Numbered from the stretch's first letter, positions 24,994-33,744 are shown. The stretch: DNA of 64,000 nt from Mucilaginibacter ginsenosidivorax (GCF_007971525.1 NZ_CP042437.1:5022001-5086000); one strand, 5' to 3'. The notes: generated by a model from the letters alone, not told the origin. Numbers and translations: made by a program.

Positions 24994-26815
24994 GTTGGTG
25001 TATTTGTTTATCCGCCATTTTTCGCACCGCGCTTACATCTGCCGGTGTTACAATATCGGGGATGTTGTTAAAATTGGATTTGATGTAGGTGAGCACTTCG
25101 GCTACCTGTTTATCAGATAAAAAGCTGCCGTGCGCGGGCATTACTTCGTTGTACGATAGCCCTTTTACCTTTACCGGGCCTTTTAGCCCATTAAGTATCA
25201 CTTTAATTAACCGGGTTTTATTATAATTTACCCATTCCGACTGTACCAGCGGGGGAAACCGCTTGCCGTCACCTTTGCCGTCGTTTTGGTGGCAGGCCAC
25301 ACAATAGGTGCTGTATACAACCGATGTGGCAGGCATATCTTTAAACAGGTTATCTTTAATTTCATCGGGAGTTTTAATGTTGGATGCTGTTTGTTTTCGC
25401 GTTTCCATGGCGGCAAGCTGTGCCGGGCCGAAGGTTTTTTTGTCGCCGGTATATATAATGCGCCAGATCCGTCCTTTTTCGGTATCACTTACATACAATG
25501 AGCCATCCGGCCCTTCGGCCAGGCCCATGGGGCGGTATACAGCATTGCTTACGTTTACAATAGGATCAACCCTTGCAAAGCCATCGGCAAAAACCTCCCA
25601 CGGGCCCGAAGGCCGGCCATCCTTAAATGGAACAAATACAATAATATAGCCCGCCTGCGGATAGGGTGCCCTATCTGTAGCGCCATGAAAAGCCACAAAT
25701 GCGCCGTTTTTGTAATGATCAGGGAACTGCTTCCCTTTGTAAAACAACAAATCGTTGGGTGCAAAGTGTGCAGGGAAGCCAATAAGCGGCTGGGTTAGTT
25801 TAGCGCCATCGCCTTCTTTAATTTTATCGCCGCCAAATTCGGGGTTAAGCAGTTTTTTGTTTTTAATAGGATCATAATAATAGTAAGGCCAGCCGCCATC
25901 AAGGCCTTGCTGTACTTTAAAAAATTCTTCGGCAGGCTGCAACGCGCTTTCCCAGGGTGTGTACAGGTTGGGCCACAGCAGCCTGAAATCGTCGCGGCCA
26001 TGGTTAATGGTGTATAACGATTTACTTTTGGCGTCCCAATCCAGGGCGACAATGCTTCGCAGGCCGGTGGCATATTTTACACCATCGGCCTGGTGCTGGT
26101 TGGTTTTATTGGCATCAAACATCCAGATGCCGCCATGATCTTTTAACCAGGGGTTGCCGTTATCTGCCGAACCGGGGCTGCCAATGCCCGGCGAACCAGG
26201 CTGCCGGTTGTTAACCTGCCCGGCATTTGACCCGGCCCCCCATCCCACAAAAATGTGACCCTTGTTGTCAAAGGCAATGGGTTTGGTTTGATGCTCATGA
26301 TAGGGCGGATTATCAATAATAATGGTATCCAGTTTACTATCGGGCACCAGTTGCCCGTGTTTAAGCTTCATCCGGTAAACCATCAGCTCCGAACTGAAAT
26401 ACAGGTAACCATCATGAACGCGCATGGCAGTACCATAAGTTTGGCCATCGTATTTGCCAAAAGGGGTTATCACATCGGCGCGGCCATCGCCATTGGTATC
26501 GCGCAGGGCTACGTTACCATATCCGTCGTTGGCATAATGGTCACGGGCTTTTACATAAATATCGCCGTTTGAGTTTACAGCAATGTGGCGTGCCTGCCCC
26601 TTTAAACTATCAGCAACCACAAATGCGCCGAAACCTTTCGGTAAAAACAGCCCGCCATTGTCTGCGTCGGCCGCGGGGAGTTTTGTATCGGCGGCCATCC
26701 AGCCAAATCCCATAAATACAAACAAAGCTACCGCGCACGTAAACATCAATAAACGCGGGCCAAAATAACGCGAAGCAACAGCCGAAGCCTTCCTTGTGCC
26801 TTTAGTATTATTCAT
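24983..26815 (-). CDS. Sorbosone-dehydrogenase-like beta-propeller fused to cytochrome c
   Basis: The 610-aa protein has an N-terminal membrane anchor or uncleaved signal (about 23-45). A beta-propeller like L-sorbosone and PQQ-type sugar dehydrogenases follows (about 60-470: VALRDTNGDGRADVITPFG, LRSIVALDWDAKSKSLYTINHGRDD, GLAEGPDGSLYVSDTEKGRIWRI). The C-terminal cytochrome c domain has CVACH at about residue 505 and an axial Met in VMPAHG. It should oxidise a sugar or polyol in the periplasm. It is the first gene of the operon. The start at 26815 is chosen over 26839 because MNNTKGTRK gives the basic N-terminus of the anchor. Confidence 0.88.
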   Translation of the reverse strand: MNNTKGTRKASAVASRYFGPRLLMFTCAVALFVFMGFGWMAADTKLPAADADNGGLFLPKGFGAFVVADSLKGQARHIAVNSNGDIYVKARDHYANDGYGNVALRDTNGDGRADVITPFGKYDGQTYGTAMRVHDGYLYFSSELMVYRMKLKHGQLVPDSKLDTIIIDNPPYHEHQTKPIAFDNKGHIFVGWGAGSNAGQVNNRQPGSPGIGSPGSADNGNPWLKDHGGIWMFDANKTNQHQADGVKYATGLRSIVALDWDAKSKSLYTINHGRDDFRLLWPNLYTPWESALQPAEEFFKVQQGLDGGWPYYYYDPIKNKKLLNPEFGGDKIKEGDGAKLTQPLIGFPAHFAPNDLLFYKGKQFPDHYKNGAFVAFHGATDRAPYPQAGYIIVFVPFKDGRPSGPWEVFADGFARVDPIVNVSNAVYRPMGLAEGPDGSLYVSDTEKGRIWRIIYTGDKKTFGPAQLAAMETRKQTASNIKTPDEIKDNLFKDMPATSVVYSTYCVACHQNDGKGDGKRFPPLVQSEWVNYNKTRLIKVILNGLKGPVKVKGLSYNEVMPAHGSFLSDKQVAEVLTYIKSNFNNIPDIVTPADVSAVRKMADKQIHQHED

Positions 26816-26866
26816 GCAAACAATAAATTTTATATACAATTCCGGATAACATATACAAGGCCTGCT

Positions 26867-26925
26867 ATCAGATAAAACCCGGCAATCATCAGGGGGGATT
26901 AGCGATTGCCTGGCTTTTATCTGAT
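26867..26925 (-). promoter_or_regulatory. Long inverted repeat in the leader of the seven-gene operon
   Basis: Arms of about 21 bp (26867-26887 and 26904-26925, both built on ATCAGATAAAA and GGCAATC) are near-perfect inverted copies around a 16-nt loop. The structure ends 52 bp upstream of the first start codon of the operon (26815). It may be an mRNA leader hairpin, a repressor site or part of an attenuator. I could not match it to a known riboswitch. Confidence 0.6.
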
Positions 26926-27074
26926 TATATATTTCCTATTACACATGACTACCGGTAATTTATCCCTCCAAAAGGTTAAAATATTTACGCGCTGCCCGGT
27001 TTTTAGTTAAACAGAAGGGCTTTGGTGATATTGAATTAAATTAATATTTTGAAAATAAGAAACTTGTTGTATGT

Positions 27075-27096
27075 TTGTACTATATGTATAGTACAA
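27075..27096 (+). promoter_or_regulatory. Operator-like palindrome before the GntR gene
   Basis: GTACTATA and TATAGTAC flank a central TG in a perfect palindrome (27077-27094), extended by TT and AA to 22 bp. It ends 12 bp before the start codon of the GntR/YtrA-type regulator. Regulators of this subfamily bind such sites next to their own promoters, so autorepression of the gntR-slipin operon is likely. Confidence 0.8.
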
Positions 27097-27108
27097 TAGT
27101 ATTTTAGC

Positions 27109-27474
27109 ATGATTAAATTTAAATTAGATCCTAAAACGGGTACCCCGTTTTACCGGCAGATAATTGACCAGATCACCTTTGGCATAGCTGCGGGAAACCT
27201 GAAAACAGGCGAACAATTGCCCACTGTGCGTTCGCTGGCTGTGGATTTAAAGGTAAACCTGAATACGGTGGCCAAAGCCTACAAAGAGCTGGAAATTCAG
27301 GATATTTTAGAAACGCAGCAGGGCACGGGCACTTTTATAAGCGAAATAAAGATCCAGATATCCGAAAAGGAGCGAAGCGCCAAATTAAAAGAGATCTGTA
27401 ACGAATTTTCGTCCATTGCATTTAGCTATGGCTTTTCGACAGACGACATTATTAATCAACTTAAAAAACAATAA
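27109..27474 (+). CDS. GntR-family regulator, YtrA subfamily
   Basis: The 121-aa protein consists of a GntR winged helix (about 8-78: PFYRQIIDQITFGIAAGNLKTGEQLPTVRSLAVDLKVNLNTVAKAY, then GTGTFIS) and a short helical dimerisation tail, as in YtrA. YtrA-type repressors usually control a membrane-linked operon that they head. Here the next gene, 1 bp downstream, is a slipin. The palindrome at 27075-27096 is the expected binding site. Confidence 0.95.
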   Translation: MIKFKLDPKTGTPFYRQIIDQITFGIAAGNLKTGEQLPTVRSLAVDLKVNLNTVAKAYKELEIQDILETQQGTGTFISEIKIQISEKERSAKLKEICNEFSSIAFSYGFSTDDIINQLKKQ

Positions 27475-27475
27475 T

Positions 27476-28372
27476 ATGATAAGTAGTAAAAAGAATACCA
27501 AGTTGGGCGTTAACCCGATTGCAGCCGTGATATTTGTTGTGTTAACAGCGGGCGCTATTGGTTTGTATTATTTGGAATTCATTAACGCTTTAACCCTGGG
27601 GCTGTTGCTGATAGCCTCGCTGTTTTTGGCCAACGCGGTGCATATTGCCGATCAGTGGGAAAAAGCTATTGTTTTACGCATGGGTAAATATACCGGCCTA
27701 CGTGGGCCGGGCTTATTTTTCACTATTCCACTGGTTGATAAAATAGATAATTATATTGATCAGCGGGTTAGGGTTACCGAGTTTAAAGCCGAGCAAACGC
27801 TTACCAAAGATACCGTGCCGGTAAATGTTGATGCCGTAGTATACTGGACGGTATGGGACGTCGAAAAAGCCGCGCTTGAAGTGCAGGATTATGAGGTGGC
27901 TATTGCCTACATAGCGCAAACGGGCTTAAGGGATGTAATAGGTAAACATGAATTGGCCGAGTTGTTGCAGGAACGCGATAAGGTGACGGATTTACTGCAA
28001 AGAATACTGGATGAGCATACCAACCCCTGGGGCATAACCTGCCAGAATGTGGGCATCAAAGATATTGTTATCCCTCAATTATTAGCCGATGCCATGAGCA
28101 AGGAAGCCCAGGCCGAAAGAGAGCGCAGGGCAAGGGTAATACTAGGCACCGCCGAGGTGGAGATTGCCGAAAAATTTGCGGTGGCAAGCGAACAATATAT
28201 CAATAACCCGGTGGCCTTACACTTAAGGGGGATGAATATGTTATTTGAAGGCCTGAAAGAAAAAGGATCGATGGTGATAGTACCAAGCTCGGCATTGGAT
28301 TCCATGAACCTGGGCGCAATGGGCGGATTGATCTCCCTGGCAAAATCAAACGAACCGAAGCAGGACGTGTAA
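27476..28372 (+). CDS. Slipin (SPFH/band 7 family membrane protein)
   Basis: The 298-aa protein has two adjacent N-terminal hydrophobic segments (about 14-50) and a band 7/SPFH domain. Typical stretches are EKAIVLRMGKYTGLRGPGLFFTIPLVDKI, VNVDAVVYWTVWDVEKA, AIAYIAQTGLRDVIG and MSKEAQAERERRARVI. Slipins form membrane-bound oligomers, often with a NfeD-like partner and protease, but none is encoded here. The start at 27476 is 1 bp after the GntR stop, so the two are co-transcribed and likely co-regulated. Confidence 0.95.
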   Translation: MISSKKNTKLGVNPIAAVIFVVLTAGAIGLYYLEFINALTLGLLLIASLFLANAVHIADQWEKAIVLRMGKYTGLRGPGLFFTIPLVDKIDNYIDQRVRVTEFKAEQTLTKDTVPVNVDAVVYWTVWDVEKAALEVQDYEVAIAYIAQTGLRDVIGKHELAELLQERDKVTDLLQRILDEHTNPWGITCQNVGIKDIVIPQLLADAMSKEAQAERERRARVILGTAEVEIAEKFAVASEQYINNPVALHLRGMNMLFEGLKEKGSMVIVPSSALDSMNLGAMGGLISLAKSNEPKQDV

Positions 28373-28442
28373 ACTTTTATAAAACTCAATGTTTAGTTAA
28401 TTCCATAGCTACCACTAACGTGGGCTGTGGGTAGGGTTGGGG

Positions 28443-28532
28443 TTTTGTGCTTTACAACAAGATTGTGATTTGCATGCGGACGCACTGGCCTGGAGGCCTG
28501 CGGTAGCGGAAAGTGCTTGCAGTAGCCGGGTG
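28443..28532 (+). repeat. Dispersed intergenic repeat, copy A
   Basis: This copy begins with TTTTGTGCTTTACAACAAGA and continues through GTGATTTGCATGCGGACGCA to GGCCTGCGGTAGCGG and a CTTGC-rich end. Related copies lie at 30968-31010, 33858-33952, 34402-34447, 34567-34656 and 41738-41808. It fills the gap between the convergent slipin and GlxA genes. Confidence 0.75.
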
Positions 28533-28536
28533 TTTT

Positions 28537-29514
28537 TTACGCCGCCGCCTGCCTGTTGTATTTGTGCTTATAATCGGCGGGCGACAAACCGGTGAACTTT
28601 TTAAACACCGCCCTGAAAGCCTTAACATCATTATAACCCACCTGGTACATTATCTCGTTTACATTTTTTGATGAGTTTTCCAGCTGCTTTTTTGCCGCTT
28701 CTACCTTCACCCGCTGAATGTATTCGGATGGGGTGTTGTTGGTGGCTTTTTTAAAACGGCGTTCAAAATGGCGGCGGCCGATGGCAAACTGGTCGGCCAG
28801 GCCATCTACAGAAAGTTTCGCGGTGTAATTATGTTCAATAAATTCCTGTGCCAGCTTAATGGGTTCGTCCTCATGCTTTTTTTGCCCGTTAAACATGACA
28901 AATGGCGACTGGCTTTTCCGGTCGATCTCGATAGCGAAAAACTTAGCCGCCATAATGGCCAGTTCCCTGCCGGTATATTTTTCAATAATGTGCAGCAACA
29001 GGTTCCAGTAAGAGCTGGCGCCGCCGCTTGAGTAAAGGCCGTCAATTTCGGTAATGATGGTACCATCCGTCATGGCCACTTCAGGGAACATGGCCCTGAA
29101 CTCGTTGCCCGACATCCAATGGGTAGAGCACGATTTTCCGTTAAGCAACCCGGTAGATGCCAGCAGGAAAGCACCAAGGCAAAGAGAAGCCACCTCGGCG
29201 CCATTTTTATATTGGTTGATAATCCAGGGCACAAAGTCCTTGTTCAGCTCAACCATGGCCTTCATATCGCCCGATAGCGCGGGGATGATCACCAGGTCGG
29301 TTTTTTTAAGGTCGCTTATCAGCACATCCGTATTAACCGCGAAAGCGCCGTTGTTGAGCGGTACCTGGGCGGTTAAGCCCACCAATTGAACCTCAAACGC
29401 GGGCTGTTTACCGGCGCTAACCAAAAAATGATTAATGGCGGTGAACATATACCGCGGATCGACGATTGCAGACGGGACGGCCTCATAGGGCACCAGTATC
29501 GAAATGTGTTTCAT
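28537..29514 (-). CDS. GlxA-type regulator: DJ-1/PfpI-like domain plus AraC HTH
   Basis: The 325-aa regulator has an N-terminal DJ-1/PfpI-like domain (about 3-185), with the elbow SLCLGAFLLASTGLL and GGASSYWNLLLHII, and a C-terminal AraC domain (about 220-320: FAIGRRHFERRFKKATNNTPSEYIQRVKVEAAKK, YNDVKAFRAVFKKFTGLSPADYK). The start at 29514 (MKHISILVPYEAV) matches the family. The 30 residues upstream are Cys-rich and do not fit. It is divergent from the DoxX-like gene and may control it. Confidence 0.93.
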   Translation of the reverse strand: MKHISILVPYEAVPSAIVDPRYMFTAINHFLVSAGKQPAFEVQLVGLTAQVPLNNGAFAVNTDVLISDLKKTDLVIIPALSGDMKAMVELNKDFVPWIINQYKNGAEVASLCLGAFLLASTGLLNGKSCSTHWMSGNEFRAMFPEVAMTDGTIITEIDGLYSSGGASSYWNLLLHIIEKYTGRELAIMAAKFFAIEIDRKSQSPFVMFNGQKKHEDEPIKLAQEFIEHNYTAKLSVDGLADQFAIGRRHFERRFKKATNNTPSEYIQRVKVEAAKKQLENSSKNVNEIMYQVGYNDVKAFRAVFKKFTGLSPADYKHKYNRQAAA

Positions 29515-29606
29515 GTTGATCAAATCTAAGCAATCAAAAAATAAAAAGTCGCATTTACACCCTGCAGATGTCAAATACGTGCAGTACTTATTTATTTGTG
29601 CCACAC

Positions 29607-29614
29607 TACCTTTG
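29607..29614 (+). promoter_or_regulatory. Possible Bacteroidota -7 box of the DoxX-like gene
   Basis: TACCTTTG matches the Bacteroidota -7 consensus TAnnTTTG and lies 33 bp before the start codon at 29648. No convincing -33 TTTG at the usual spacing is seen, so the call is tentative. Confidence 0.4.
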
Positions 29615-29647
29615 AATTAACAAAATCACCAACAAAAAAATATCATT

Positions 29648-30058
29648 ATGGAAACTACAGTATCACCAATCACGGCGGCCACGCCTTCAAAATCATCGTT
29701 GTTAACCGGGCGTATCATCAGCGTTATTTGCATTTTATTCCTGTTGTTTGATGCTATCGCCAAAATCATGAGAGAAAGCCACTCAGTAAAAGGCACCATT
29801 TTTTTGGGCTACGGCGAAAATATGGTACAGATAATAGGTACCATACTGCTGGTTTGCACCGTCATCTACATCATTCCGCGTACTGCTGTTTTGGGCGCTA
29901 TTTTAATTACCGGCTACCTGGGTGGCGCTATAGCTATCATGATAAGGGTTGGCCAGCCCGCCTATTTCCCTGTAGTTTTTGCCATACTGGTATGGCTAAG
30001 CCTTTACCTGCGCGATGGGAAAATAAAAAGCCTGTTCAACTTTGGCGGTAAGTGGTAA
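29648..30058 (+). CDS. DoxX-like membrane protein
   Basis: The 136-aa protein has four hydrophobic segments (about 22-40, 58-78, 83-104, 106-125) and the DoxX-like pattern LFLLFDAIAKIM, VLGAILITGYLGGAIAIMIRVG and a short basic tail. Members are linked to redox or thiol homeostasis, without a settled activity. The divergent GlxA-type gene is a candidate regulator. Confidence 0.85.
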   Translation: METTVSPITAATPSKSSLLTGRIISVICILFLLFDAIAKIMRESHSVKGTIFLGYGENMVQIIGTILLVCTVIYIIPRTAVLGAILITGYLGGAIAIMIRVGQPAYFPVVFAILVWLSLYLRDGKIKSLFNFGGKW

Positions 30059-30093
30059 ACCGGGGAAACCGGTTTTAAAATAATTCGGGCAAA

Positions 30094-30155
30094 CACGCAA
30101 AGAAAATGACGCAAAGAAAAATAAGGAATCGCTTTGCGGCTTAGCGTCCTGGCGC
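30094..30155 (+). repeat. Palindromic intergenic repeat (CGCAAAG type)
   Basis: CGCAAAG occurs twice and is answered by CTTTGCG (30132-30138) and GCGT/GGCGCG, giving a hairpin centred near 30124 before the RibD-like gene. No gene is present. It looks like a REP-type unit. Confidence 0.45.
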
Positions 30156-30214
30156 GAAAAAATAAAAAAGCGGTTTCCTGGTAATATATGGCCTGTGAAT
30201 AATTATAATAAAAA

Positions 30215-30826
30215 ATGAGGGAGTTGGTGGCATCGGTAAATGTAACTTTAGATGGCTTTATGGCCGGGCCCGATGGCAGCCTTGACTGGCATTTTAAATA
30301 CTGGGACAGCCAACTGTGCGAAAGCCTGTGCCGGCAACTGGCCCGGGCAGATACCATTTTATTGGGTGCCCGCACTTATGAAGCCTTTGCCAACTACTGG
30401 CCCGCAAAAGCCAACGACCTGCTGATGGCCAAAGAAGATATTATAATGGCCGAACTGATGAACCAACATACCAAAGCGGTAGTATCCAAATCAATCCACC
30501 TTACCCCCTGGCGCAATACCATCCTGCTAAAAGGAAAGCTAAAAAAAGAAATAGACCAATTAAAAGCCCAGCCGGGCCGGGATATCATAGTTTTGGGGAG
30601 CGGACAGCTGGTATCATCACTCATGAAGCTAAACCTGGTAGATAGGTACGAACTTTGGGTGCACCCGGTGGTAATTTCTACCGGGAAACGTTTATTTCCC
30701 ATCCTCAGCCATAATATACAAATGCGGTTAGCCAACACGCAGGTATTTTCGTCGGGCATTGTGCGTTTGAGTTATTGCTGTGAAAAAGCGGGTGTGCAGA
30801 TGCCTGTTGTTGGTTTGTCGGCATAA
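30215..30826 (+). CDS. Dihydrofolate reductase-like (RibD C-terminal domain) protein
   Basis: The 203-aa protein has the RibD/DHFR fold: ELVASVNVTLDGFMAGPDGSLDW at the start, ADTILLGARTYEAFANYW, TKAVVSKSIHLTPW, DIIVLGSGQLVSSLMKLNLVDRYELWVHPVVISTGKRLF. It should be a cytosolic NADPH-dependent reductase of unknown substrate. True riboflavin RibD also has a deaminase domain, which is absent. A distant relative sits at 42825-43376. Confidence 0.9.
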   Translation: MRELVASVNVTLDGFMAGPDGSLDWHFKYWDSQLCESLCRQLARADTILLGARTYEAFANYWPAKANDLLMAKEDIIMAELMNQHTKAVVSKSIHLTPWRNTILLKGKLKKEIDQLKAQPGRDIIVLGSGQLVSSLMKLNLVDRYELWVHPVVISTGKRLFPILSHNIQMRLANTQVFSSGIVRLSYCCEKAGVQMPVVGLSA

Positions 30827-31308
30827 AACTTATTATTTGTATGCCGATATTTGTTGGTGACAACACCCAACAAAGCGCGGTAGGGGAAAGACCAACAAGG
30901 GGCGAGCATTTACTAAGGAAGTCACAAGTCACCCTTCGCACCCCCAGCCCGCAAGACTTGCGCCAAAGAGGCTTGATTTGCATGTGGGCGCACCCCGATT
31001 ATCGGGGCGGTAATAGGAGGGCTTTGGGTGCCTAAGCGGTGAAAATGAGTAGTTTGCAAACAGAGTATGACTATAGCAAACGTATTGACTCAACTGACAA
31101 CCAGAAATAGGGCAAGAACAATTGTATAGCTATTTCCGGACCGGTTATGCCCGCCATAAAAGCGGACGCTTGCCGTTCGTTTTCGATACAGCTTCAAAAG
31201 CAGAATTCTTGTAAATGGCTGATAATCAAAAAAATAACATTTGGCATTGTATTTATTGATTCTTTTTGTCGAATTTATTGTTAAGTCATTCATTTATAGC
31301 CTATTCAA
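30827..31308. other. Long non-coding gap upstream of the ABC permease gene
   Basis: This 482-bp region has no convincing gene. It holds dispersed repeat copy C (30968-31010, GATTTGCATGTGGGCGCA) beside a CCCCGATTATCGGGG hairpin (30993-31007). A GC-rich, partly palindromic stretch near 31135-31195 (GGACGCTTGCCGTTCG) lies about 100-170 bp before the permease start. An AT-rich promoter zone follows. Confidence 0.6.
31241..31256 (+). promoter_or_regulatory. Weak sigma-54-like promoter
   Basis: TTGGCATTGTATTT matches the -24 half of the sigma-54 consensus (TGGCA) and the TT of the -12 half at correct spacing, but the invariant GC of -12 is AT here. It lies about 55-65 bp before the permease start, with a partly palindromic site upstream that could be an activator site. 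Treat as a hint only. Confidence 0.25.
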
Positions 31309-33744
31309 ATGATTAAGAACTATTTTAAGACAGCCTGGCGTATCCTTTGGCGCAACAAAACCTATACTTTCATCAACGTACTTGGACTGGCTTTAGGAAT
31401 ATGTGCCTGCGTAACCATTTACCTGATCTCCAGTTATGAACTCAGTTTTGATACCTTCCATCCCGATAAGGATCGCATCTTTCGCGTAATGACCACCGTT
31501 CATTTTGCGGCCGGTGATCAGGATGTCATGAGTAAAGTGCCGTATTCGTCGGTGGCCGCTACCCGTCGCGAACTTCCCGGCGTTGAGGCTATTTCAGCAG
31601 TAGGCATGTATTATGCCAGGATAAGTGTGCCTGATGGCAATAAGCCGGTCAAAAAGTTTGATAGTTCAATCGATGGCGCGTACTATCCGGGCACAATAGT
31701 AGCAGAGCCGCAATATTTCAAGATATTTAGTTACCGCTGGCTTGCCGGAAGCCAGGAGACCGCTTTGAACCAGCCTTATAAAGTTGTGCTTACCCTGAGC
31801 CGGGCACAAAAATATTTCGGTAATGTTAATCCGGGAAGCCTGCTTGGCAGGGAAATTGTCTATGACGATTCGCTCCATGTCCAGATTTCGGGAATTGTCG
31901 AAGACTGGAAGAAAAATACCGACTTCGCCTTTACCGAGTTTATTTCTTATAACACCGTCCAAAATAGTTTCCTGAAAAAGGCTTTTGCAGATGACTGGAA
32001 CCATATGTCTACCCAAGCCTTTGTTAAATTGGCTCCTGGTACAAGCCCCGACAAAGTAAATGCCGGTTTTGCCGCCATCGTTAAAGCCTACGCACCCAAA
32101 AATCCGGATATTAAACTTAAACTGTGGTTGGAAGCCATTACCAAAGTGCATTTTGATGCAGACGTTGTAGAAAATCCGATCCGTACCGCCGACCTTCCCA
32201 TTGTATACGGAATGATCGGTACCGCTGTATTTATCCTGCTGCTGGCCCTGGTCAACTTTGTTAACCTGGCAACAGCCCAATCCATTCAGCGCACCCGGGA
32301 AATGGGGGTCAGGAAAATTATGGGAAGCAGTAAGGCCGGTATTATGCTGCAGTTCCTGGTAGAAACATTCCTGGTAACTTTTTTCGCCCTGATCCTTGCT
32401 TTGTTATTGGTTAACCCGGTGCTTGCTGTATTTAAGGCATTTATTCCCCAGAGTGTTACCTTCAGGTTGGTAGAAACCAATGCCCTGCTTTTCATATTGT
32501 GTATAACCCTGATCACTTGCTTATTTGCAGGCCTGTACCCGGCAAGGAGCTTATCGTCACACGCCCCGGCCTTGAGTTTAAGAGGCACCTCAATCCCTGG
32601 TGACGGGCATTGGTGGCTGAGAAAAGGACTGATTGTTTTCCAGTTCACCCTATCGCTGGTTTTTATTGTCGGCAGCCTGGTGGTCCATCAGCAATTAAGC
32701 TATACCCGTGGCAAAGCAATGGGTTTCAATACCGATGCCATTGTCATCCTGCCAACCAGCCGAAAGGCTCCGGCAAAACAAATCAGCGTATTGGCGCAGC
32801 AATTGAAACAAATTCCGGGTGTTAGCATGGTTTCCGGTGAGCAATATACTCCTATGGACGGCAGGGATGGCAACATTGCGCTGAAATTGAATGGGGTAAA
32901 CGGAACGGAGACACGCATCCCTGAATTGTCAGGGGATGAACATTATTTGTCTCTATACGGCATGAAGTTGCTGGCCGGACGAAACCTTTTGCCAGCGGAC
33001 AGCCTGAAGGAATATGTGATCAACGAAACGTTTTTGCACCTGCTTGGGCTTCATGAACCACGGGAAGCTATCGGCAAAATGTTGCTTTATCAAAACAAAC
33101 CTTATCCTATTGTGGGAGTAGTTGCCGACTTTCATGAAAAGTCTTTCCACGAAACCATCAAACCGGTTTGTATTGTGAATATTCCAAAGATGCAGCAGGA
33201 TATTGCCATTAAGCTGACAGTGAGCGGCAAACAGGCTGCCGCGCTGAAAGTAACCCTGGCACAGATAGAAAGATCATGGAAAGTGATGTATCCGGGAGAG
33301 GTGTTTGACTTGAGGTTTTTTGATGAATCGATAGCGCTTTTGTATGAAAAGGACTACCGGACAGCAAAACTGATTAATGCGGCAACATTCATCGTGATCT
33401 TTATTTCCTGCATTGGGTTATTTGGACTCACCATATTCACCACCAAGAGAAGAACGGCAGAGATCGGCATAAGGAAGGTGCTTGGCGCAAGTGTAACCAA
33501 CATTGCGCTGATGCTCTCCAAAGATTTCGTTGTGCTGGTGTTGGCGGCATTGGTAGTTGCTTCTCCCGTTGCCTGGTATTTGATGGACCGGTGGCTGCAA
33601 AATTTTGCTTATCGCATTGCAATAAGCTGGTGGATGTTTGCCTTATCCGGCGTAATGGCTGTCGTTATTGCGCTATTGACCATCAGCTTCCAGTCGATCA
33701 AGGCTGCCATGATGAACCCTGTTAAAAGTTTGAGAAGTGAATAA
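31309..33744 (+). CDS. FtsX/MacB-type ABC transporter permease
   Basis: The 811-aa permease has two MacB-type periplasmic core domains and two FtsX transmembrane units. The first membrane segment is at about 20-43 (FINVLGLALGICACVTIYL), the first FtsX unit at about 295-425 with RTREMGVRKIMGSSK, a middle segment at about 443-465, and the second FtsX unit at about 688-805 with KRRTAEIGIRKVLGAS. The partner ATPase is not encoded nearby, which is common for these Bacteroidota permeases. Substrates may be antimicrobials or lipoproteins. Confidence 0.94.
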   Translation: MIKNYFKTAWRILWRNKTYTFINVLGLALGICACVTIYLISSYELSFDTFHPDKDRIFRVMTTVHFAAGDQDVMSKVPYSSVAATRRELPGVEAISAVGMYYARISVPDGNKPVKKFDSSIDGAYYPGTIVAEPQYFKIFSYRWLAGSQETALNQPYKVVLTLSRAQKYFGNVNPGSLLGREIVYDDSLHVQISGIVEDWKKNTDFAFTEFISYNTVQNSFLKKAFADDWNHMSTQAFVKLAPGTSPDKVNAGFAAIVKAYAPKNPDIKLKLWLEAITKVHFDADVVENPIRTADLPIVYGMIGTAVFILLLALVNFVNLATAQSIQRTREMGVRKIMGSSKAGIMLQFLVETFLVTFFALILALLLVNPVLAVFKAFIPQSVTFRLVETNALLFILCITLITCLFAGLYPARSLSSHAPALSLRGTSIPGDGHWWLRKGLIVFQFTLSLVFIVGSLVVHQQLSYTRGKAMGFNTDAIVILPTSRKAPAKQISVLAQQLKQIPGVSMVSGEQYTPMDGRDGNIALKLNGVNGTETRIPELSGDEHYLSLYGMKLLAGRNLLPADSLKEYVINETFLHLLGLHEPREAIGKMLLYQNKPYPIVGVVADFHEKSFHETIKPVCIVNIPKMQQDIAIKLTVSGKQAAALKVTLAQIERSWKVMYPGEVFDLRFFDESIALLYEKDYRTAKLINAATFIVIFISCIGLFGLTIFTTKRRTAEIGIRKVLGASVTNIALMLSKDFVVLVLAALVVASPVAWYLMDRWLQNFAYRIAISWWMFALSGVMAVVIALLTISFQSIKAAMMNPVKSLRSE

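Noticed and set aside
30841..31035. 64-aa ORF upstream of the ABC permease
   Set aside because: It reads through repeat copy C and a GC hairpin; the composition does not resemble a protein.
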